A DNA stretch of 64,000 nt, from the NCBI GenBank assembly GCA_020845705.1, contig JADLFH010000054.1, positions 1 to 64,000 of the forward strand. The letters run 5' to 3'. Each line of letters starts with the position of its first letter. The stretch's first letter is position 1. The DNA is from Microthrixaceae bacterium (GTDB lineage: Bacteria > Actinomycetota > Acidimicrobiia > Acidimicrobiales > Microtrichaceae). Shown here in pieces: positions 40,591 to 53,859 of the stretch. The position numbers were made by a program, and so were the translations under genes. The notes below the pieces were generated by a model, which was given only the letters and a program-made list of their open reading frames with translations, had not been told where the DNA came from and did not search any database.

Positions 40591-42108
40591 TCAGATCGGG
40601 CGGGGGAACGTTGCGAACTGGGTCACCGGAGACCCCCGGTACCTGGCGTCCACACCGAGGAAGGAGACGGTGACGTCCTCGGGTGTGCATTCGACGATCC
40701 CATAGCCGTTGCGGGAGGCGTCCACCAGATCCCAAGCCGGTTGCAGCGATGCCGCCAGCGCGCTCTGTTGGTCACCCGGTGGCGACGCGATCGCTCCGCC
40801 CGCGTACTCGTAGGCGACCGCCGGCGAGCTGCTGTCCTCGAAGTCGGCTCGGATCGGGCCGGCCCAGAACGAGTGGATGTCGCCGGTCAGGATGGTGACC
40901 CCGCCGATCCGCTCGCTGACCAGATGGGAGATCAGCCTCTCGCGTTCCGCCGGGAATCCGTCCCATGCGTCGCTGTTCAGGTAGAGGCCGGCGTGTCTCA
41001 GCAGTGACGGGTCGAGTGCCCGCAGCTCGGGGGTGTCGAGGTCGAGCAGCCGAACCGCTCCGATGAGGACCGGGTTGCCCAGGAGCTGGTGACGGACCCC
41101 GGCGTCGTTCGACGCGGCGAGCCCGCCCAGCAACCACGAGAGCTGTTCGGCCCCCAGGATCGTGCGGTCACTTCGCGCCAGCTCCGGAGTCAGGAAGGTG
41201 ACACCCAACAGGGTGTCCACCGGCGGGTCGCGGTACTGCCGCTCGTCGAGGAGGTGGAGCTCCGCGAGGCGCCCGAAGCGCAGCGACCGGAAGATCCGCG
41301 TGCCGTCGACCGGCATCACCGGCTGGTGTTCGAACCATGCCTGGGTGGCCGCGGCGAAGCGGACGGGGTTCAAGGTGATGTCGGTCCGGTTCCAGTCGTT
41401 GTGGAGCTCGTGGTCGTCCCACACCACGGCCCAGGGGTGGGCCGCCTGTGCTGCTTGGATGTCGGGGTCGCTGCGGTAGAGGCGGTACTTGGTGCGGTAG
41501 TCCTCGATCGTCACGCACTCGGCGACCGGCTCGGATCGAACCGGCCTCAGCAACTGGATTGCGCCTGCCTCGTAGATGAAGTCGCCGAGGAACACGACAC
41601 CGTCGAGGTCGCGGGCCGCCACGTCGCGCCAGGCCGGGTAGTAGCCGGTCCCGTAGCACTGGCAGCTCGCGTACGCGAGTCGCAGCGACTCGAGCTCTGC
41701 GTCGGGCTCGGGGAGCGTGGAGGCACGGCCGACGGTCGAACGCACCCCGCCTGCCTCGAACCGGTACCAGTATGAACGGCCCGGCTCCAGGCCCCCGACG
41801 AGCACCTTGACGGTGTGATCCGACGCCGCCTCGACTACCTCGGTCCCGCTCGCGACGACCGGCGACATCGACGGCGACGTCGAGACCTGCCAGTCACACG
41901 AGTTGACCGAGGGGGCGACGAGTGGCTCGACGCGGGTCCACAGCACCACCTCGGTGTCGGAGTGGAAACCCGATGCGACGCCTTGCGCGAAGGTCGAGGT
42001 GGGGGCGTAGGCGGGTGGACTGGTGCAGGAGGTGAGCAGCCCCGGAGCGGCCATCGCGCCGGCTCCCAGCGCGCTCATACGTAGGAAATCCCGCCTGTCC
42101 AGCCCCAT
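40591..42108 (-). CDS. phoD: PhoD-like phosphatase, Tat-exported lipoprotein
   Basis: PhoD enzymes are calcium/iron phosphodiesterases and alkaline phosphatases that scavenge phosphate outside the cell. The start at ATG 42108 gives a twin-arginine signal MGLDRRDFLRMSALGAGA with a Cys (LLTSC, about residue 28) that may be lipidated. The 505-aa chain has the PhoD N-terminal beta domain (FAQGVASGFHSDTEVVLWTRV) and the phosphatase core with ASCQCY, FLGDFIYEAG, VVWDDHELHNDW and LTGDIHSFWAG metal ligands. A second member of the family is at 48152-49753. Confidence 0.9.
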   Translation of the reverse strand: MGLDRRDFLRMSALGAGAMAAPGLLTSCTSPPAYAPTSTFAQGVASGFHSDTEVVLWTRVEPLVAPSVNSCDWQVSTSPSMSPVVASGTEVVEAASDHTVKVLVGGLEPGRSYWYRFEAGGVRSTVGRASTLPEPDAELESLRLAYASCQCYGTGYYPAWRDVAARDLDGVVFLGDFIYEAGAIQLLRPVRSEPVAECVTIEDYRTKYRLYRSDPDIQAAQAAHPWAVVWDDHELHNDWNRTDITLNPVRFAAATQAWFEHQPVMPVDGTRIFRSLRFGRLAELHLLDERQYRDPPVDTLLGVTFLTPELARSDRTILGAEQLSWLLGGLAASNDAGVRHQLLGNPVLIGAVRLLDLDTPELRALDPSLLRHAGLYLNSDAWDGFPAERERLISHLVSERIGGVTILTGDIHSFWAGPIRADFEDSSSPAVAYEYAGGAIASPPGDQQSALAASLQPAWDLVDASRNGYGIVECTPEDVTVSFLGVDARYRGSPVTQFATFPRPI

Positions 42109-42197
42109 CTCTCCAAACCCCCGAACTCGAGTGACTCGCCGCCGAGGATAGAGCAAGGGAACAGCCCGAGCCCAGCGGATGTGGCCTCAGGACTGCG

Positions 42198-43619
42198 TCA
42201 GGCCTTGAACCGCCACTTCCTCTCGAAAGGCAGCCGCCAGGTGTGGGGCGAGATGAGCGCGTGCATCGCCACCGGCCCCCACGATCCAGGTGCATAGGTG
42301 TGCACGTCCGGCGGGCTGGTCAACAGCGGTTCCGCCACCTCCCAGAGCCGCTCGATGCCCTCGCTGGAAGTGAACAGCGTCTGGTCGCCGGCCATTGCGT
42401 CGAGCACGAGTCGCTCGTAGGCCTCCAGCACCTCCTCCTCCTGGTCGGTTTCGTGGAGGGCGAACTGGAGGCTGAGCTTGTCCAACACCATGCCTGGCCC
42501 CGGACGCTTCCCGTAGAAGGAGAGCGACAGCTTCGAGGAGTCGGCGAGGTCGAAGGTGAGGTGATCCGGTCCCAAGGTGCCCACGCCGGAGCCCGTTGGG
42601 AACATCGACTTCGGTGGTTCGCGCCAAGCGATCGAGACGATTCGGGCTCCCTCGGCCATGTGCTTTCCGGTGCGGAGGTAGAACGGCACACCGGCCCAGC
42701 GCCAGTTGTCGATCTCGCAACGCAGAGCGATGAACGTCTCGGTCTGGCTGTCGGGGGCGACGCCCTCGATCAGGCGGTATCCCTGGTACTGGCCCCTGAC
42801 AACCTGGTGGATGTCTATGGGCACCATCGAGCGGAAGACCTTGTTCTTCTCCTCGTTGATCGCTCGGGGCTCCAGCGCTGTGGGTGGTTCCATGGCGACG
42901 AAGGCGAGGATCTGGAACAGGTGGGTGACGACCATGTCGCGGAATGCGCCCGCTTGCTCGTAGAAGGCGGCGCGGTTGTTGACCGCGAGGGTTTCGGGCA
43001 CGTCGATCTGGATGTGGTCGATGTGCTGGCGGTTCCAGATCGGCTCGAAGAGCCCGTTGGCGAAACGGAATGCAAGGATGTTCTGCGCCGGCTCCTTGCC
43101 GAGGAAGTGGTCGATCCGGAAGATCTGGTCCTCGTCGAAGAAGTCCATCACGTTCGCGTTGAGTGCCCGTGCCGTCTCGAGGTTTGTGCCGAACGGCTTC
43201 TCCATGACGATCCGCGCCCGGTTGCTGAGGCCGCTCTTGCCGAGCGTCCGAACCACCTGGGTTGCCGCAGCGGGCGGGATGCTCAGGTAGTGGAGGCGGC
43301 GAGCGTGGTCGCCCAGCGTGGACTCGGCGTGTTCCACCGCTGCCACCAACTCGTCGGCGTTCTCGGACAGCGCGGCGAAGCTGAGCCGCTCGACGAATCC
43401 GCTCCAAGCGCTGTCGGTGACACCTCCGTGGACGTATTCGTCACACGCCCTCCGGGCGAGGTCACGGAACCGCGTCGTGTCGGAATCGTCGATGGAGGTT
43501 CCGATGATGCGGTAGTCGGGGAGGAACCCGGCCTTGTGCAGTCGATACAGCCCCGGAATCAGCTTGCGGCGGGCCAGGTCTCCCGTGGCTCCGAACAACA
43601 CGATCACATGCGGGTCCAT
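42198..43619 (-). CDS. zwf: Glucose-6-phosphate 1-dehydrogenase
   Basis: Zwf is the first enzyme of the oxidative pentose phosphate pathway, making NADPH. From ATG 43619 (G-run upstream) the 473-aa protein shows the nucleotide-binding loop [11 protein letters not shown] (residues 10-20), MEKPFG at 139-144 and the substrate signature RIDHFLGKE at 168-176 with the catalytic His. The neighbours gnd, tal and pgl, often nearby, are absent from the window. It lies between phoD and ileS on the same strand. Confidence 0.95.
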   Translation of the reverse strand: MDPHVIVLFGATGDLARRKLIPGLYRLHKAGFLPDYRIIGTSIDDSDTTRFRDLARRACDEYVHGGVTDSAWSGFVERLSFAALSENADELVAAVEHAESTLGDHARRLHYLSIPPAAATQVVRTLGKSGLSNRARIVMEKPFGTNLETARALNANVMDFFDEDQIFRIDHFLGKEPAQNILAFRFANGLFEPIWNRQHIDHIQIDVPETLAVNNRAAFYEQAGAFRDMVVTHLFQILAFVAMEPPTALEPRAINEEKNKVFRSMVPIDIHQVVRGQYQGYRLIEGVAPDSQTETFIALRCEIDNWRWAGVPFYLRTGKHMAEGARIVSIAWREPPKSMFPTGSGVGTLGPDHLTFDLADSSKLSLSFYGKRPGPGMVLDKLSLQFALHETDQEEEVLEAYERLVLDAMAGDQTLFTSSEGIERLWEVAEPLLTSPPDVHTYAPGSWGPVAMHALISPHTWRLPFERKWRFKA

Positions 43620-43689
43620 TGGGCACCCCCCGTTGGTCGTCGAGAACCCCGGGTTCCTCATCGGCGGAAACGGGGTGTTCCTGAGACGG

Positions 43690-46600
43690 TCAGGGAGTGG
43701 CTCTGTGGTCCACCTCCAACCACACGCGGAGATCCCCGGTGTCGATCACCGGAGACCTGCCCTCGGGATCGTCGCCGTGTTCGAAGGATGTGGCCAACAC
43801 CTCCTCCGCGATCGCGGAGCGGTGCTCCTCGATCGCCGAGGCCAACCCGCCCTCGGCCGCCCAGCGGAGGTGGATGCGGTCCGCCACGTCGAAGCCCGAG
43901 GTCTTCCGGCCCTCCTGCACGAGGCGGACCACCTCACGGGCCGCTCCGAGCGAAACCAGCAGGGGCGTGAGCTGAAGGTCGACGGCGATCGTCTCGGCGC
44001 CTTCGGAGGCCACCGCCCATCCCTCCCGGGGGGTCTCGGTTATCACGACATCCTCGGCGTCGAGATCGACGGCCGTGCCGTCGATGCTCACCGATGCCGA
44101 TCCGGCCGCCACAGCGGCTGCCAGTGCCGTCGGATCGGCGTCGCGGATCGCCGCGGCGATCTCCTGAACCGCGGCGCCGTGCTTTGCTCCCAGGGAACGG
44201 AAGTTGGGCTTAGCGCTCACGTCGGTGAGCGTCTCGGCCGACCCGAGGGTCTCCACCGCCTGGACGTTCAGTTCGTCGATCACGCTCCGGCGGAGATCGT
44301 CGGGCAACTCGGCCCAGCCGTGCGCACCCACCAGCGCCCGCGAGAGCGGTTGGCGGGTCTTGATCTTCTGTGAGGCACGGGCGGAACGGCCGAGCTCGAC
44401 GAGGCGGCGGGTCAATTCGACCTGGTCCTCCAGCCGCGTGTCGATGCGGGCTTCCTCGGCGCTGGGCCACTCCGCGAGGTGCACCGAGACGGGGTCGTTC
44501 CCGGAGCGGATCGCAGACCAGATCCGTTCGGTGACGAAGGGGGTGAAGGGCGCCATGAGCCGCACCAGCGTGTGGAGCACCTCTCGCAACGTTGCCAGGG
44601 CGGCCGGGTCGCCCTGCCAGAAGCGTCGCCGTGAACGACGCACGTACCAGTTGGACAGGTCGTCGAGGAACGCGGCGATGTGCTTGCCGGCGCCCGCGGT
44701 GTCGAAACTCTCCAGCTCCTCGGTCACCTCGACCACGAGCCGGGCGAGTCGCGAGTGCGCCCAGGCGTCGAGGGCGTTGGGGGTGCCCGGGTCGGAGGCG
44801 GCGGGATCCCAGTCCGACACGGACGCGTAGAGCGTGAAGAACGCGGAGGTGTTCCACAGCCCCAGCACCACCTTGCGGACGACCTCCTCGATGTTGGTGT
44901 GGCCCACGCGACGGGCGTTCCAGGGGGATCCGCTGCACAGCATGAACCAGCGCACAGCGTCGGCGCCGTGCTCGTCGAGCAACGGCATCGGGGCGATCAC
45001 GTTGCCGAGGTGCTTGGACATCTTGCGACCGTCCTCGGCGAGGATGTGGCCCAACACCACGACGTTCTCGTAGCTGGAGCGGTCGAAGACGAGCGTCCCC
45101 ACCGCCATCAGGGAGTAGAACCAGCCCCGGGTCTGGTCGATCGCCTCGCAGATGTACTGGGCGGGGTAGGCGGCCTCGAAAACATCTGCGTTCCGGAACG
45201 GATGGCCGAACTGGGCGAAGGGCATCGCGCCGGAGTCGTACCAGACATCGATCACCTCGCTGACGCGGCGGGCCGGCTGCCCGCAGGTGGGGCAGCCGAA
45301 GGTGACCTCGTCGACGAAGGGCCGATGGGGGTCGAGCCCGGCGCAGTCGGTTCCGCTCAGCTCGGAGAGGTGAGCGAGCGACTCCACGGCGGTCTCGTGG
45401 TCGTCGGGGCAGATCCAGATCGGCAGGGGAGTGCCCCAGTAGCGCGACCGTGACAACGACCAGTCCACGTTGCCCCGCAACCAGTCGCCGTATCGGCCCC
45501 ACTTCACCGTCTCGGGTACCCAGTTGGTGCGCTCGTTCTCCTCCAGCAGGCGGTGGGAGATCTCGGTTGTCCGGATGTACCACGACGGCAGCGCGTAGTT
45601 GAGCAGGGGCATGTGGCAACGCCAGCAATGGGGGTAGGCGTGCTCGTAGGGCAGCTCGCGCAGCAGGATCCCCCTCGATCGGAGATCCTCGATGATGGGC
45701 GGGTTCGCGTCACGGAACCAGAGGCCGCCGACTAGGGGAATCGCCGGTTCGAAGTGGCCGTCGAGCTGGATCGGGTTGACCACCTCCATTGCGGCCGAGC
45801 GGATCGCGGCGAGGTCCTCGGCGCCGAACGCGGGGGCGAGGTGCACCAGGCCGGTGCCGTCGCTGGTGGTCACGTGCTCCGCGGCGATGACGCGGTGTGC
45901 GTCGGGGATCTCCACCAGATCCAGGGGGCGACGGTACGCCCAGCCGACCAGCTCGGTTCCCTTCCAGCGGCCGCTTGTGGTCGCGTCGTCGCCGACGGCT
46001 CGTTCGACGAGCTCCTCGGCGACGATCACGGCTCGGCCACCGTCGGCCGGGGTGGCTGCCACATACGTGGCCTCCTCGGCCACGCCGACAGCTGTGTTGG
46101 ACACGAGGGTCCAGGGGGTGGTGGTCCACACCAGCAGGTCGGCGTCGGGTACGCCGTCGCCCTCGACAAGTGGAAAGCGCACGTAGATCGACGGGTCGAC
46201 GATGTCCTCGTAGCCCTGCGCGACCTCGTGGTCACTCAGGCCGGTGCCGCAACGGCCGCAGTAGGGGGCGACCCGGAAGTCGCGCACCAACAGGCCCTTC
46301 GAGTGGATTTGAGCGAGCGACCACCACACCGACTGGATGTAGTCGCGATCCATCGTCCAGTAGGCCTCGTCGAGGTCCACCCAGTAGCCCATCCGCCGGG
46401 TCATGACGTTGAACTCGTTGACGTGGCGGGTCACCGACTCGCGGCAGCGGGCGTTGAACTCGGCGATGCCGAACTGCTCGATGTCCGGCTTGCCCGAGAT
46501 GCCGAGCTCCTTCTCGACGGCGATCTCGACCGGCAGACCATGGCAGTCCCACCCGGCGATGCGAGGCACGTAGCGGCCGCGCATCGTCTGGAACCGAGGG

Positions 46601-46833
46601 AACACGTCCTTGAAGGCTCGTGCCTCGATGTGGTGGGTGCCGGGCAGGCCGTTCGCGGTGGGCGGACCCTCGTAGAACGTCCAGCGTTCGGCGCCTTCAC
46701 GAGCGGCGAGGGAGCGCTCGAAGATCCTCTCCCGCTCCCACCAGTCCAACAGCTCGTGCTCCATGGCGACGAGGTCCACGGTGTTGGGTAGTCGGGTCCT
46801 CTGCGCCGCTGTGGCGTCGTCGTGGGTCGTCAC
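43690..46833 (-). CDS. ileS: Isoleucine--tRNA ligase
   Basis: IleS charges tRNA-Ile and edits valine. It is 1047 aa, longer than the E. coli enzyme (about 940) and typical for the eukaryote-like type 2 IleS of many actinobacteria. The first catalytic motif is GTHH (65-68, variant of HIGH), followed by CHGLPVE; the KMSKS loop is [11 protein letters not shown]. The CP1 editing insertion holds [13 protein letters not shown] and [13 protein letters not shown]. The start is GTG 46833 with GAGGG 8 bases upstream. No T-box leader is seen in the short space to the MFS gene before it. Confidence 0.95.
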   Translation of the reverse strand: MTTHDDATAAQRTRLPNTVDLVAMEHELLDWWERERIFERSLAAREGAERWTFYEGPPTANGLPGTHHIEARAFKDVFPRFQTMRGRYVPRIAGWDCHGLPVEIAVEKELGISGKPDIEQFGIAEFNARCRESVTRHVNEFNVMTRRMGYWVDLDEAYWTMDRDYIQSVWWSLAQIHSKGLLVRDFRVAPYCGRCGTGLSDHEVAQGYEDIVDPSIYVRFPLVEGDGVPDADLLVWTTTPWTLVSNTAVGVAEEATYVAATPADGGRAVIVAEELVERAVGDDATTSGRWKGTELVGWAYRRPLDLVEIPDAHRVIAAEHVTTSDGTGLVHLAPAFGAEDLAAIRSAAMEVVNPIQLDGHFEPAIPLVGGLWFRDANPPIIEDLRSRGILLRELPYEHAYPHCWRCHMPLLNYALPSWYIRTTEISHRLLEENERTNWVPETVKWGRYGDWLRGNVDWSLSRSRYWGTPLPIWICPDDHETAVESLAHLSELSGTDCAGLDPHRPFVDEVTFGCPTCGQPARRVSEVIDVWYDSGAMPFAQFGHPFRNADVFEAAYPAQYICEAIDQTRGWFYSLMAVGTLVFDRSSYENVVVLGHILAEDGRKMSKHLGNVIAPMPLLDEHGADAVRWFMLCSGSPWNARRVGHTNIEEVVRKVVLGLWNTSAFFTLYASVSDWDPAASDPGTPNALDAWAHSRLARLVVEVTEELESFDTAGAGKHIAAFLDDLSNWYVRRSRRRFWQGDPAALATLREVLHTLVRLMAPFTPFVTERIWSAIRSGNDPVSVHLAEWPSAEEARIDTRLEDQVELTRRLVELGRSARASQKIKTRQPLSRALVGAHGWAELPDDLRRSVIDELNVQAVETLGSAETLTDVSAKPNFRSLGAKHGAAVQEIAAAIRDADPTALAAAVAAGSASVSIDGTAVDLDAEDVVITETPREGWAVASEGAETIAVDLQLTPLLVSLGAAREVVRLVQEGRKTSGFDVADRIHLRWAAEGGLASAIEEHRSAIAEEVLATSFEHGDDPEGRSPVIDTGDLRVWLEVDHRATP

Positions 46834-46881
46834 GGTCTCAACCCTCGCGCGTCGGCGAGCAGGGCGACCAACCTCTGCCCC

Positions 46882-48093
46882 TCATCGGGCCGCAACCGCC
46901 GTGGCATCGCGTTCCCTTCGTGCGGCCCCGGCGCGAAGCACCACGAGGCCGCCGACGGTGAGCACCGCGGCCGCCAGGAACCCTCCGCGGTAGCCGAAGA
47001 GCTCCGCGACTGCGCCGAGGACCGCGGCACCGAGACCCTGGGACAGGTCGAAGAAGCTGCTCACGGTGCCGACCGCGGAACCGCGTTCGCTGCTCGGGAT
47101 GTCGGTGATCGCGAACATCAACATCGCGGGGTACAGCATCGACATGCCGAACGCGAAGACCGCCGTGCCGATGGTGAGGCCGGCCGGTGTCGCCACGGCG
47201 GCGATGAGCAGCAGGCCGCCGGTGCCGGTCACCGTGGCGAAGGTCGCGGCACGCACCGGCCCGATGCGGTCGGGAATCCGGGCGCCGAAGATGCGCACAG
47301 TGAGGATGACGACCGCGTAGAGGGCGAGCACGCCACGGGAGTCCTTCATCCCGATCTCCCGCACGTAGAGGGCGACGAAGGAGGTGTACCCGGCCAGCCC
47401 GATGAGGCCGAGGAACAACACCGTGCCAGGCAGCACCGCGGCAGGATGCAGGAGGCGGGTGTGCTGTTGCGGCTCGGCTCCGATGCCGAGCTCCGCCGTC
47501 TCCCTGGTGAACAACGCGATTGCGGCGGCACCCACCCCAAGCGCGGCGCTCACCGTCCAGACGATCCCGAAGTTGCCGTTTGCGCAACTCGGTTCGGCGC
47601 CACCGCACGCGAGGCTCTCGCCCAGCCAAGGGCCCAGCGCCAGTCCGCCGTAAACGGCGACAGACCAGTAGCTGATGGCTTCCCCTCGTCGTGGCTCGGG
47701 GGCGAGGTCGGTGACCATGGTTCCCGCGCCCACGAAGAAGGCGGCCTCGCCGATTCCGCCCAGCACTCGGATGACCGTCAGGGCCACGATCCCGCCCGCC
47801 ACGTGGTACAGCGCGGCGGACGCGGCGACTACCAGGGCTCCTCCGATCATGAGGACCCGCCGCCCCGCCCGATCGCCGATGTGGCCCGCCCAGGGGCGGA
47901 GGACTATCGCGCCGACGGCGAACGATCCGACGGCCACCCCGACCGCGAGCTTGTCGCCTCCGAGGGGCCCCTCCACGAAGAGCGGAACGACCGGCAGCAG
48001 CATGCCGAGGGAGAAGAAGTACGCCAGGCCGGCGCTCACCACCAGAAGGAAGCGGGGCGTGATCAGACGCTGTTGGTCCTCGGCGTCCTTCAC
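46882..48093 (-). CDS. MFS transporter
   Basis: This 403-aa protein has about twelve helices. After the second helix it carries AGHIGDRAGRRVLMIGG, the MFS signature G..sDr.GRR, and a second copy-like motif FGARIPDRIGPVRAA near the middle. It resembles drug or sugar efflux permeases of the general MFS_1 type. It ends 48 bases before ileS and may be read with it. Substrate cannot be predicted. It is divergent from the PhoD gene at 48152. Confidence 0.82.
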   Translation of the reverse strand: MKDAEDQQRLITPRFLLVVSAGLAYFFSLGMLLPVVPLFVEGPLGGDKLAVGVAVGSFAVGAIVLRPWAGHIGDRAGRRVLMIGGALVVAASAALYHVAGGIVALTVIRVLGGIGEAAFFVGAGTMVTDLAPEPRRGEAISYWSVAVYGGLALGPWLGESLACGGAEPSCANGNFGIVWTVSAALGVGAAAIALFTRETAELGIGAEPQQHTRLLHPAAVLPGTVLFLGLIGLAGYTSFVALYVREIGMKDSRGVLALYAVVILTVRIFGARIPDRIGPVRAATFATVTGTGGLLLIAAVATPAGLTIGTAVFAFGMSMLYPAMLMFAITDIPSSERGSAVGTVSSFFDLSQGLGAAVLGAVAELFGYRGGFLAAAVLTVGGLVVLRAGAARRERDATAVAAR

Positions 48094-48151
48094 GGGTCGA
48101 GACTACGGCAGCGCGTCTACCGTGGAGTCCCCGGGTAGCGAATGGGGGACC

Positions 48152-49753
48152 ATGGACAGGCGTCGTTTCCTCGGAGGATTGGCTGCGATCGGTGCGGTGA
48201 CGGCCTGCTCCTCAGACGACGGTGAGACCGATCGAAGCGGGACGCCCGACGTGTCGAGAACCACTCCGGTGACGGCCGCGCAGCCTGCCGAGGTGGCTCT
48301 TCCGGAAGGTGTGTTCGGCTTGGGCGTTGCCAGCGGGGATCCACTTGCCGACCGCGTGGTGCTGTGGACCCGTCTCGCGCCAACGCCCGAGGTCGTCGGC
48401 GGGGCAAGCCCCGACATCGACGTGGAGGTCGCGTACGACGTGGCGACCGACGAGCGCTTCGAGCGCCTCGTCGCTTCAGGGGTGGCAGTCGCCCGTCCAC
48501 AACTCGCATCCTCGGTTCATGTGGACGTGACGGGGCTGAGGCCCGACACCTGGTACTGGTACCGGTTCCGGGCCGGCGGTCAGACCTCGCCGGTGGGGCG
48601 CACGCGGACCTTCCCCGCGGCGGACGCGGCGGCCGAGCGGTTCCGTTTCGTGTTCGCATCGTGCCAGGACTTCCAGTGGGGCCACTACGGCGCGTGGGCG
48701 AGAGCCGCGGAGCAGCCGGACCTGGACGCGGTGGTGTTCCTCGGCGACTACATCTATGAGATCTCCCTGGGCGACATCTCGCCGAAGGAGGACGGCAGCC
48801 GGGTGTGGGCGTCGCCGGTGCCCATGACGGTGGAGGACTACCGCTGGCGCTACGCACAGACGAAGGCGGATCCGAGCCTCCAGGCGGCCCACCATGCCGT
48901 GCCTTGGATAGTGACCTTCGACGACCACGAGATCGCCAACAACTACGCGGGCGACATCGGCCAGGCCGACGGGGGAGAACCCGCCGGCCGCGACCGTCGC
49001 CTCGCCGGTTACCAGGCGTGGTACGAGCACACGCCGATCCGCGTCGAGCCTGAGCCGTCGAGCTTCGATGGTCTTCGAGTGCATCGGGCGAGCTCGTTCG
49101 GGTCGTTGGCTCGGATGTTCGTCATCGAGACTCGCCAGCACGCGGACCCGCCGCCGTGTCGGACGGGCGCCGATCTGCTGACCGATGACGGACCGCTCTG
49201 CGCCGAGGCGGAGGACCCGGGGCGCACCAATCTCGGGCCCCAACAGGAGGAGTGGCTGCTGGGCGAGCTTCGGGAGAGCTCGGCTACGTGGAACGTGCTC
49301 GCGAACCCGGTGATGTTCGCGGGCCTCAACATCGGCACCGCCGAAGAGCCCCGCTACACCCGCGACATGTGGGACGGTTACCCGGCGGTTCGGGCGAGGT
49401 TGTTGAAGGCGATCGTCGAGGCGGAGGTGTCGAACCCGGTGGTGGTCACCGGAGACTGGCATGCGACCTACGTGTTGGACGTGAAGGAGGCGCCTGAGGG
49501 GCCAACGGTCATGCCGGAGTTCCTGGTCACGTCGATAACCAGCGTCAACTTCGGCACCGACTACCGGGCGAACAACCCTCACGTCCGCTACTTCGCCGTC
49601 AACCACGGGTTCGCGTTGGTAACGGTCACCCCTGAGGAGTTCCGCTGCGAATTCCATGCCGTCGAGGACGTTTGGGACCCCGACACGACGATCTCCCAGG
49701 TCGACACGTGGCGTGTGAAGGCCGGCTCGCGCGAAGCGGAATCGGTGACGTAA
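48152..49753 (+). CDS. phoD: PhoD-like alkaline phosphatase, second copy
   Basis: This 533-aa enzyme has a Tat signal MDRRRFLGGLAAIGAVTAC with a lipobox Cys19. The N-terminal PhoD domain reads GVFGLGVASGDPLADRVVLW; the catalytic part has ASCQDFQWG, FLGDYIYE, VTFDDHEIANNYAG and VTGDWHATY. It is closer to classical Streptomyces-type PhoD than the copy at 40591-42108, and differs from it in length and loops, so the two are old paralogues rather than a recent duplication. It ends in TAA. No pho box can be claimed in the short gap to the divergent MFS gene. Confidence 0.92.
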   Translation: MDRRRFLGGLAAIGAVTACSSDDGETDRSGTPDVSRTTPVTAAQPAEVALPEGVFGLGVASGDPLADRVVLWTRLAPTPEVVGGASPDIDVEVAYDVATDERFERLVASGVAVARPQLASSVHVDVTGLRPDTWYWYRFRAGGQTSPVGRTRTFPAADAAAERFRFVFASCQDFQWGHYGAWARAAEQPDLDAVVFLGDYIYEISLGDISPKEDGSRVWASPVPMTVEDYRWRYAQTKADPSLQAAHHAVPWIVTFDDHEIANNYAGDIGQADGGEPAGRDRRLAGYQAWYEHTPIRVEPEPSSFDGLRVHRASSFGSLARMFVIETRQHADPPPCRTGADLLTDDGPLCAEAEDPGRTNLGPQQEEWLLGELRESSATWNVLANPVMFAGLNIGTAEEPRYTRDMWDGYPAVRARLLKAIVEAEVSNPVVVTGDWHATYVLDVKEAPEGPTVMPEFLVTSITSVNFGTDYRANNPHVRYFAVNHGFALVTVTPEEFRCEFHAVEDVWDPDTTISQVDTWRVKAGSREAESVT

Positions 49754-49809
49754 CGGGCGTCATACCGACCCACTGGCGTAGGACACTCTCCGAACCCGCG
49801 GCTCCTCTC

Positions 49810-49860
49810 CGAACCTGCGTACAAACCCGCGGTTCCGCGACGGATCCGTACGCAGGTTCG
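49810..49860. repeat. 51-bp palindromic repeat, copy B
   Basis: Arms CGAACCTGCGTAC (49810-49822) and GTACGCAGGTTCG (49848-49860) are perfect inverted copies around 25 bases. The T-to-C change against copies A and C is matched by the complementary change in the other arm. The rest of 49754-50030 shows no convincing gene. Confidence 0.85.
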
Positions 49861-50030
49861 AGGTGTTGCCGCGAGTCGAGCTGGGCGATGGTCGCCACCT
49901 GGCAGCGCAGGAAGCGCCGCAACCACGGTCGCCCGAACCATCGGTTGATCCGAAACGCGGACGACTTCGCCCACAACTGCCCCGCCAAGACCTCCCCCGG
50001 AAGGTCACCGCCAAGGTGAAGGGTTCCGTG

Positions 50031-50105
50031 TGGAGCGGGCGACGGGAATCGAACCCGCGCAACCAGCTTGGAAGGCTGGGACTCTACCAATTGAGCTACA
50101 CCCGC
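50031..50105 (-). tRNA. tRNA-Gly (anticodon TCC)
   Basis: The minus strand folds as a cloverleaf: acceptor GCGGGTG with CGCCCGC (one G-U pair), D-arm AGCTCAATTGGTAGAGT, anticodon stem CCAGC/GCTGG with loop CTTCCAA, and T-arm GCGGGTTCGATTCCCGT. CCA is encoded at the 3' end (50033-50031). Confidence 0.95.
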
Positions 50106-50317
50106 AAGGGGGTCTCATCGTAGCGGTTGATACATCACGGTCGTGCTGCCCGGGCCGTCAGCCGTCGCGGGGGAGCCTCGGCGAGGTGGGTGCGCCATCG
50201 TCGGAGCAGACTCCTGACCCGAAGTCGGTCGGTGGCGCCACGTTCACCCCTGGATGGGTCACCACTGCGGCGCAGAAGAGGAGTGCACGCAGCGGCCGGC
50301 AGGAGTGTCGTGCGATT

Positions 50318-50394
50318 TGGTCGGGACGGAGAGATTTGAACTCTCGGCCCCCGGCTCCCAAAGCCGGTGCGCTACCAGGCTGCGCCACGTCCCG
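50318..50394 (-). tRNA. tRNA-Pro (anticodon TGG)
   Basis: The minus strand gives acceptor CGGGACG with CGTCCCG, D-arm GGCGCAGCCTGGTAGCGC, anticodon stem CCGGC/GCCGG with loop TTTGGGA, T-arm GAGAGTTCAAATCTCTC, and encoded CCA. It lies 212 bases upstream of tRNA-Gly on the same strand; the spacer holds no gene. Confidence 0.95.
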
Positions 50395-50439
50395 TGCGGC
50401 CACGGTAGTCGCCGGTTCGGGGCCCCGGCGGCAGGTCGG

Positions 50440-50445
50440 TAGACT
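50440..50445 (+). promoter_or_regulatory. candidate -10 box of tig
   Basis: TAGACT lies 9 bases before GTG 50455 with no ribosome binding site, again suggesting a near-leaderless message. Confidence 0.4.
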
Positions 50446-50454
50446 CCGCAGTCT

Positions 50455-51825
<1,371 letters not shown>

Positions 51826-51834
51826 GATTCCCCC

Positions 51835-52488
51835 ATGCACCCGTACTCAGCGCTGAACTACATCCCGAACCCGTCGGTCACCTGGACCGAGGCCGGTGGC
51901 CGAGATCGCTATCAGGGTGACCTGTTCTCCCGTCTGCTGCGCGAGAACATCATCTTCCTCGGAACCCCCATCGACGACACGGTCGCCAACCTGATCTGCG
52001 CGCAGCTGTTGTTCCTCGAGGCGGAGAACCCCGACAAGGACATCCAGATCTACATCAACAGCCCGGGCGGGGACATCAACGCGCTGCTGGCGATCTACGA
52101 CACCATGCAGTACATCCGGCCCGAGATCGCCACGCTCTGCTACGGCCAGGCTGCCTCCGCAGCGGCGGTGCTGTTGGCCGCCGGCAGCCCCGGCAAACGC
52201 CTGGCGCTGCCCAACGCCCGGGTCCTCCTGCACCAGCCCTACGCGCAGTCGGGCTACTCGCAGGCTTCCGACATCGAGCTCGCGGCAGCCGAGATCCTCC
52301 GGCTGAAGGAGACCCTCGAAGAGATCCTGGCGCATCACACAGGCCAGACGAAGGAGAAGGTCGCGGTCGACACCGACCGTGACTTCATCATGACGGCACA
52401 CGAAGCCAAGGCCTACGGCCTCATCGACGAGATCCTCGTCACCCGCGACAAGGTCGACAACACCGGCCCCATCACAGCAGTCAGCTGA
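51835..52488 (+). CDS. clpP: ATP-dependent Clp protease proteolytic subunit
   Basis: This serine peptidase of the ClpXP complex degrades, among others, proteins tagged by tmRNA (ssrA is in this window). In the 217-aa protein, Ser108 (GQAASAAAV), His133 (LLHQPYAQ) and Asp183 (TDRDF) make the triad. Relatives usually have Met after the Ser (ASMA); here it is Ala, and LLHQP replaces MIHQP, so this copy is a divergent ClpP type. Actinobacteria often have two clpP genes side by side; only one is present here. Confidence 0.94.
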   Translation: MHPYSALNYIPNPSVTWTEAGGRDRYQGDLFSRLLRENIIFLGTPIDDTVANLICAQLLFLEAENPDKDIQIYINSPGGDINALLAIYDTMQYIRPEIATLCYGQAASAAAVLLAAGSPGKRLALPNARVLLHQPYAQSGYSQASDIELAAAEILRLKETLEEILAHHTGQTKEKVAVDTDRDFIMTAHEAKAYGLIDEILVTRDKVDNTGPITAVS

Positions 52489-52577
52489 GTGTCGCCCCGC
52501 GGCGCCCAGCCCTTGGTGCAGAATGAGCAACCATCCTTGGGGATGGGATCACCGAAGAAGCAGATCGAGGTGCCGAC

Positions 52578-53852
<1,275 letters not shown>

Positions 53853-53859
53853 GGCGTCG

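Noticed and set aside
49862-50030. Possible minus-strand gene fragment (RINRWFGRPWLRRFL...) beside tRNA-Gly
   Set aside because: No start codon, signal or family could be supported; it may be chance coding potential in the tRNA flank.
52531-52546. Six-base hairpin CCATCC/GGATGG between clpP and clpX
   Set aside because: The stem is too short to separate from chance, and the genes are likely cotranscribed.
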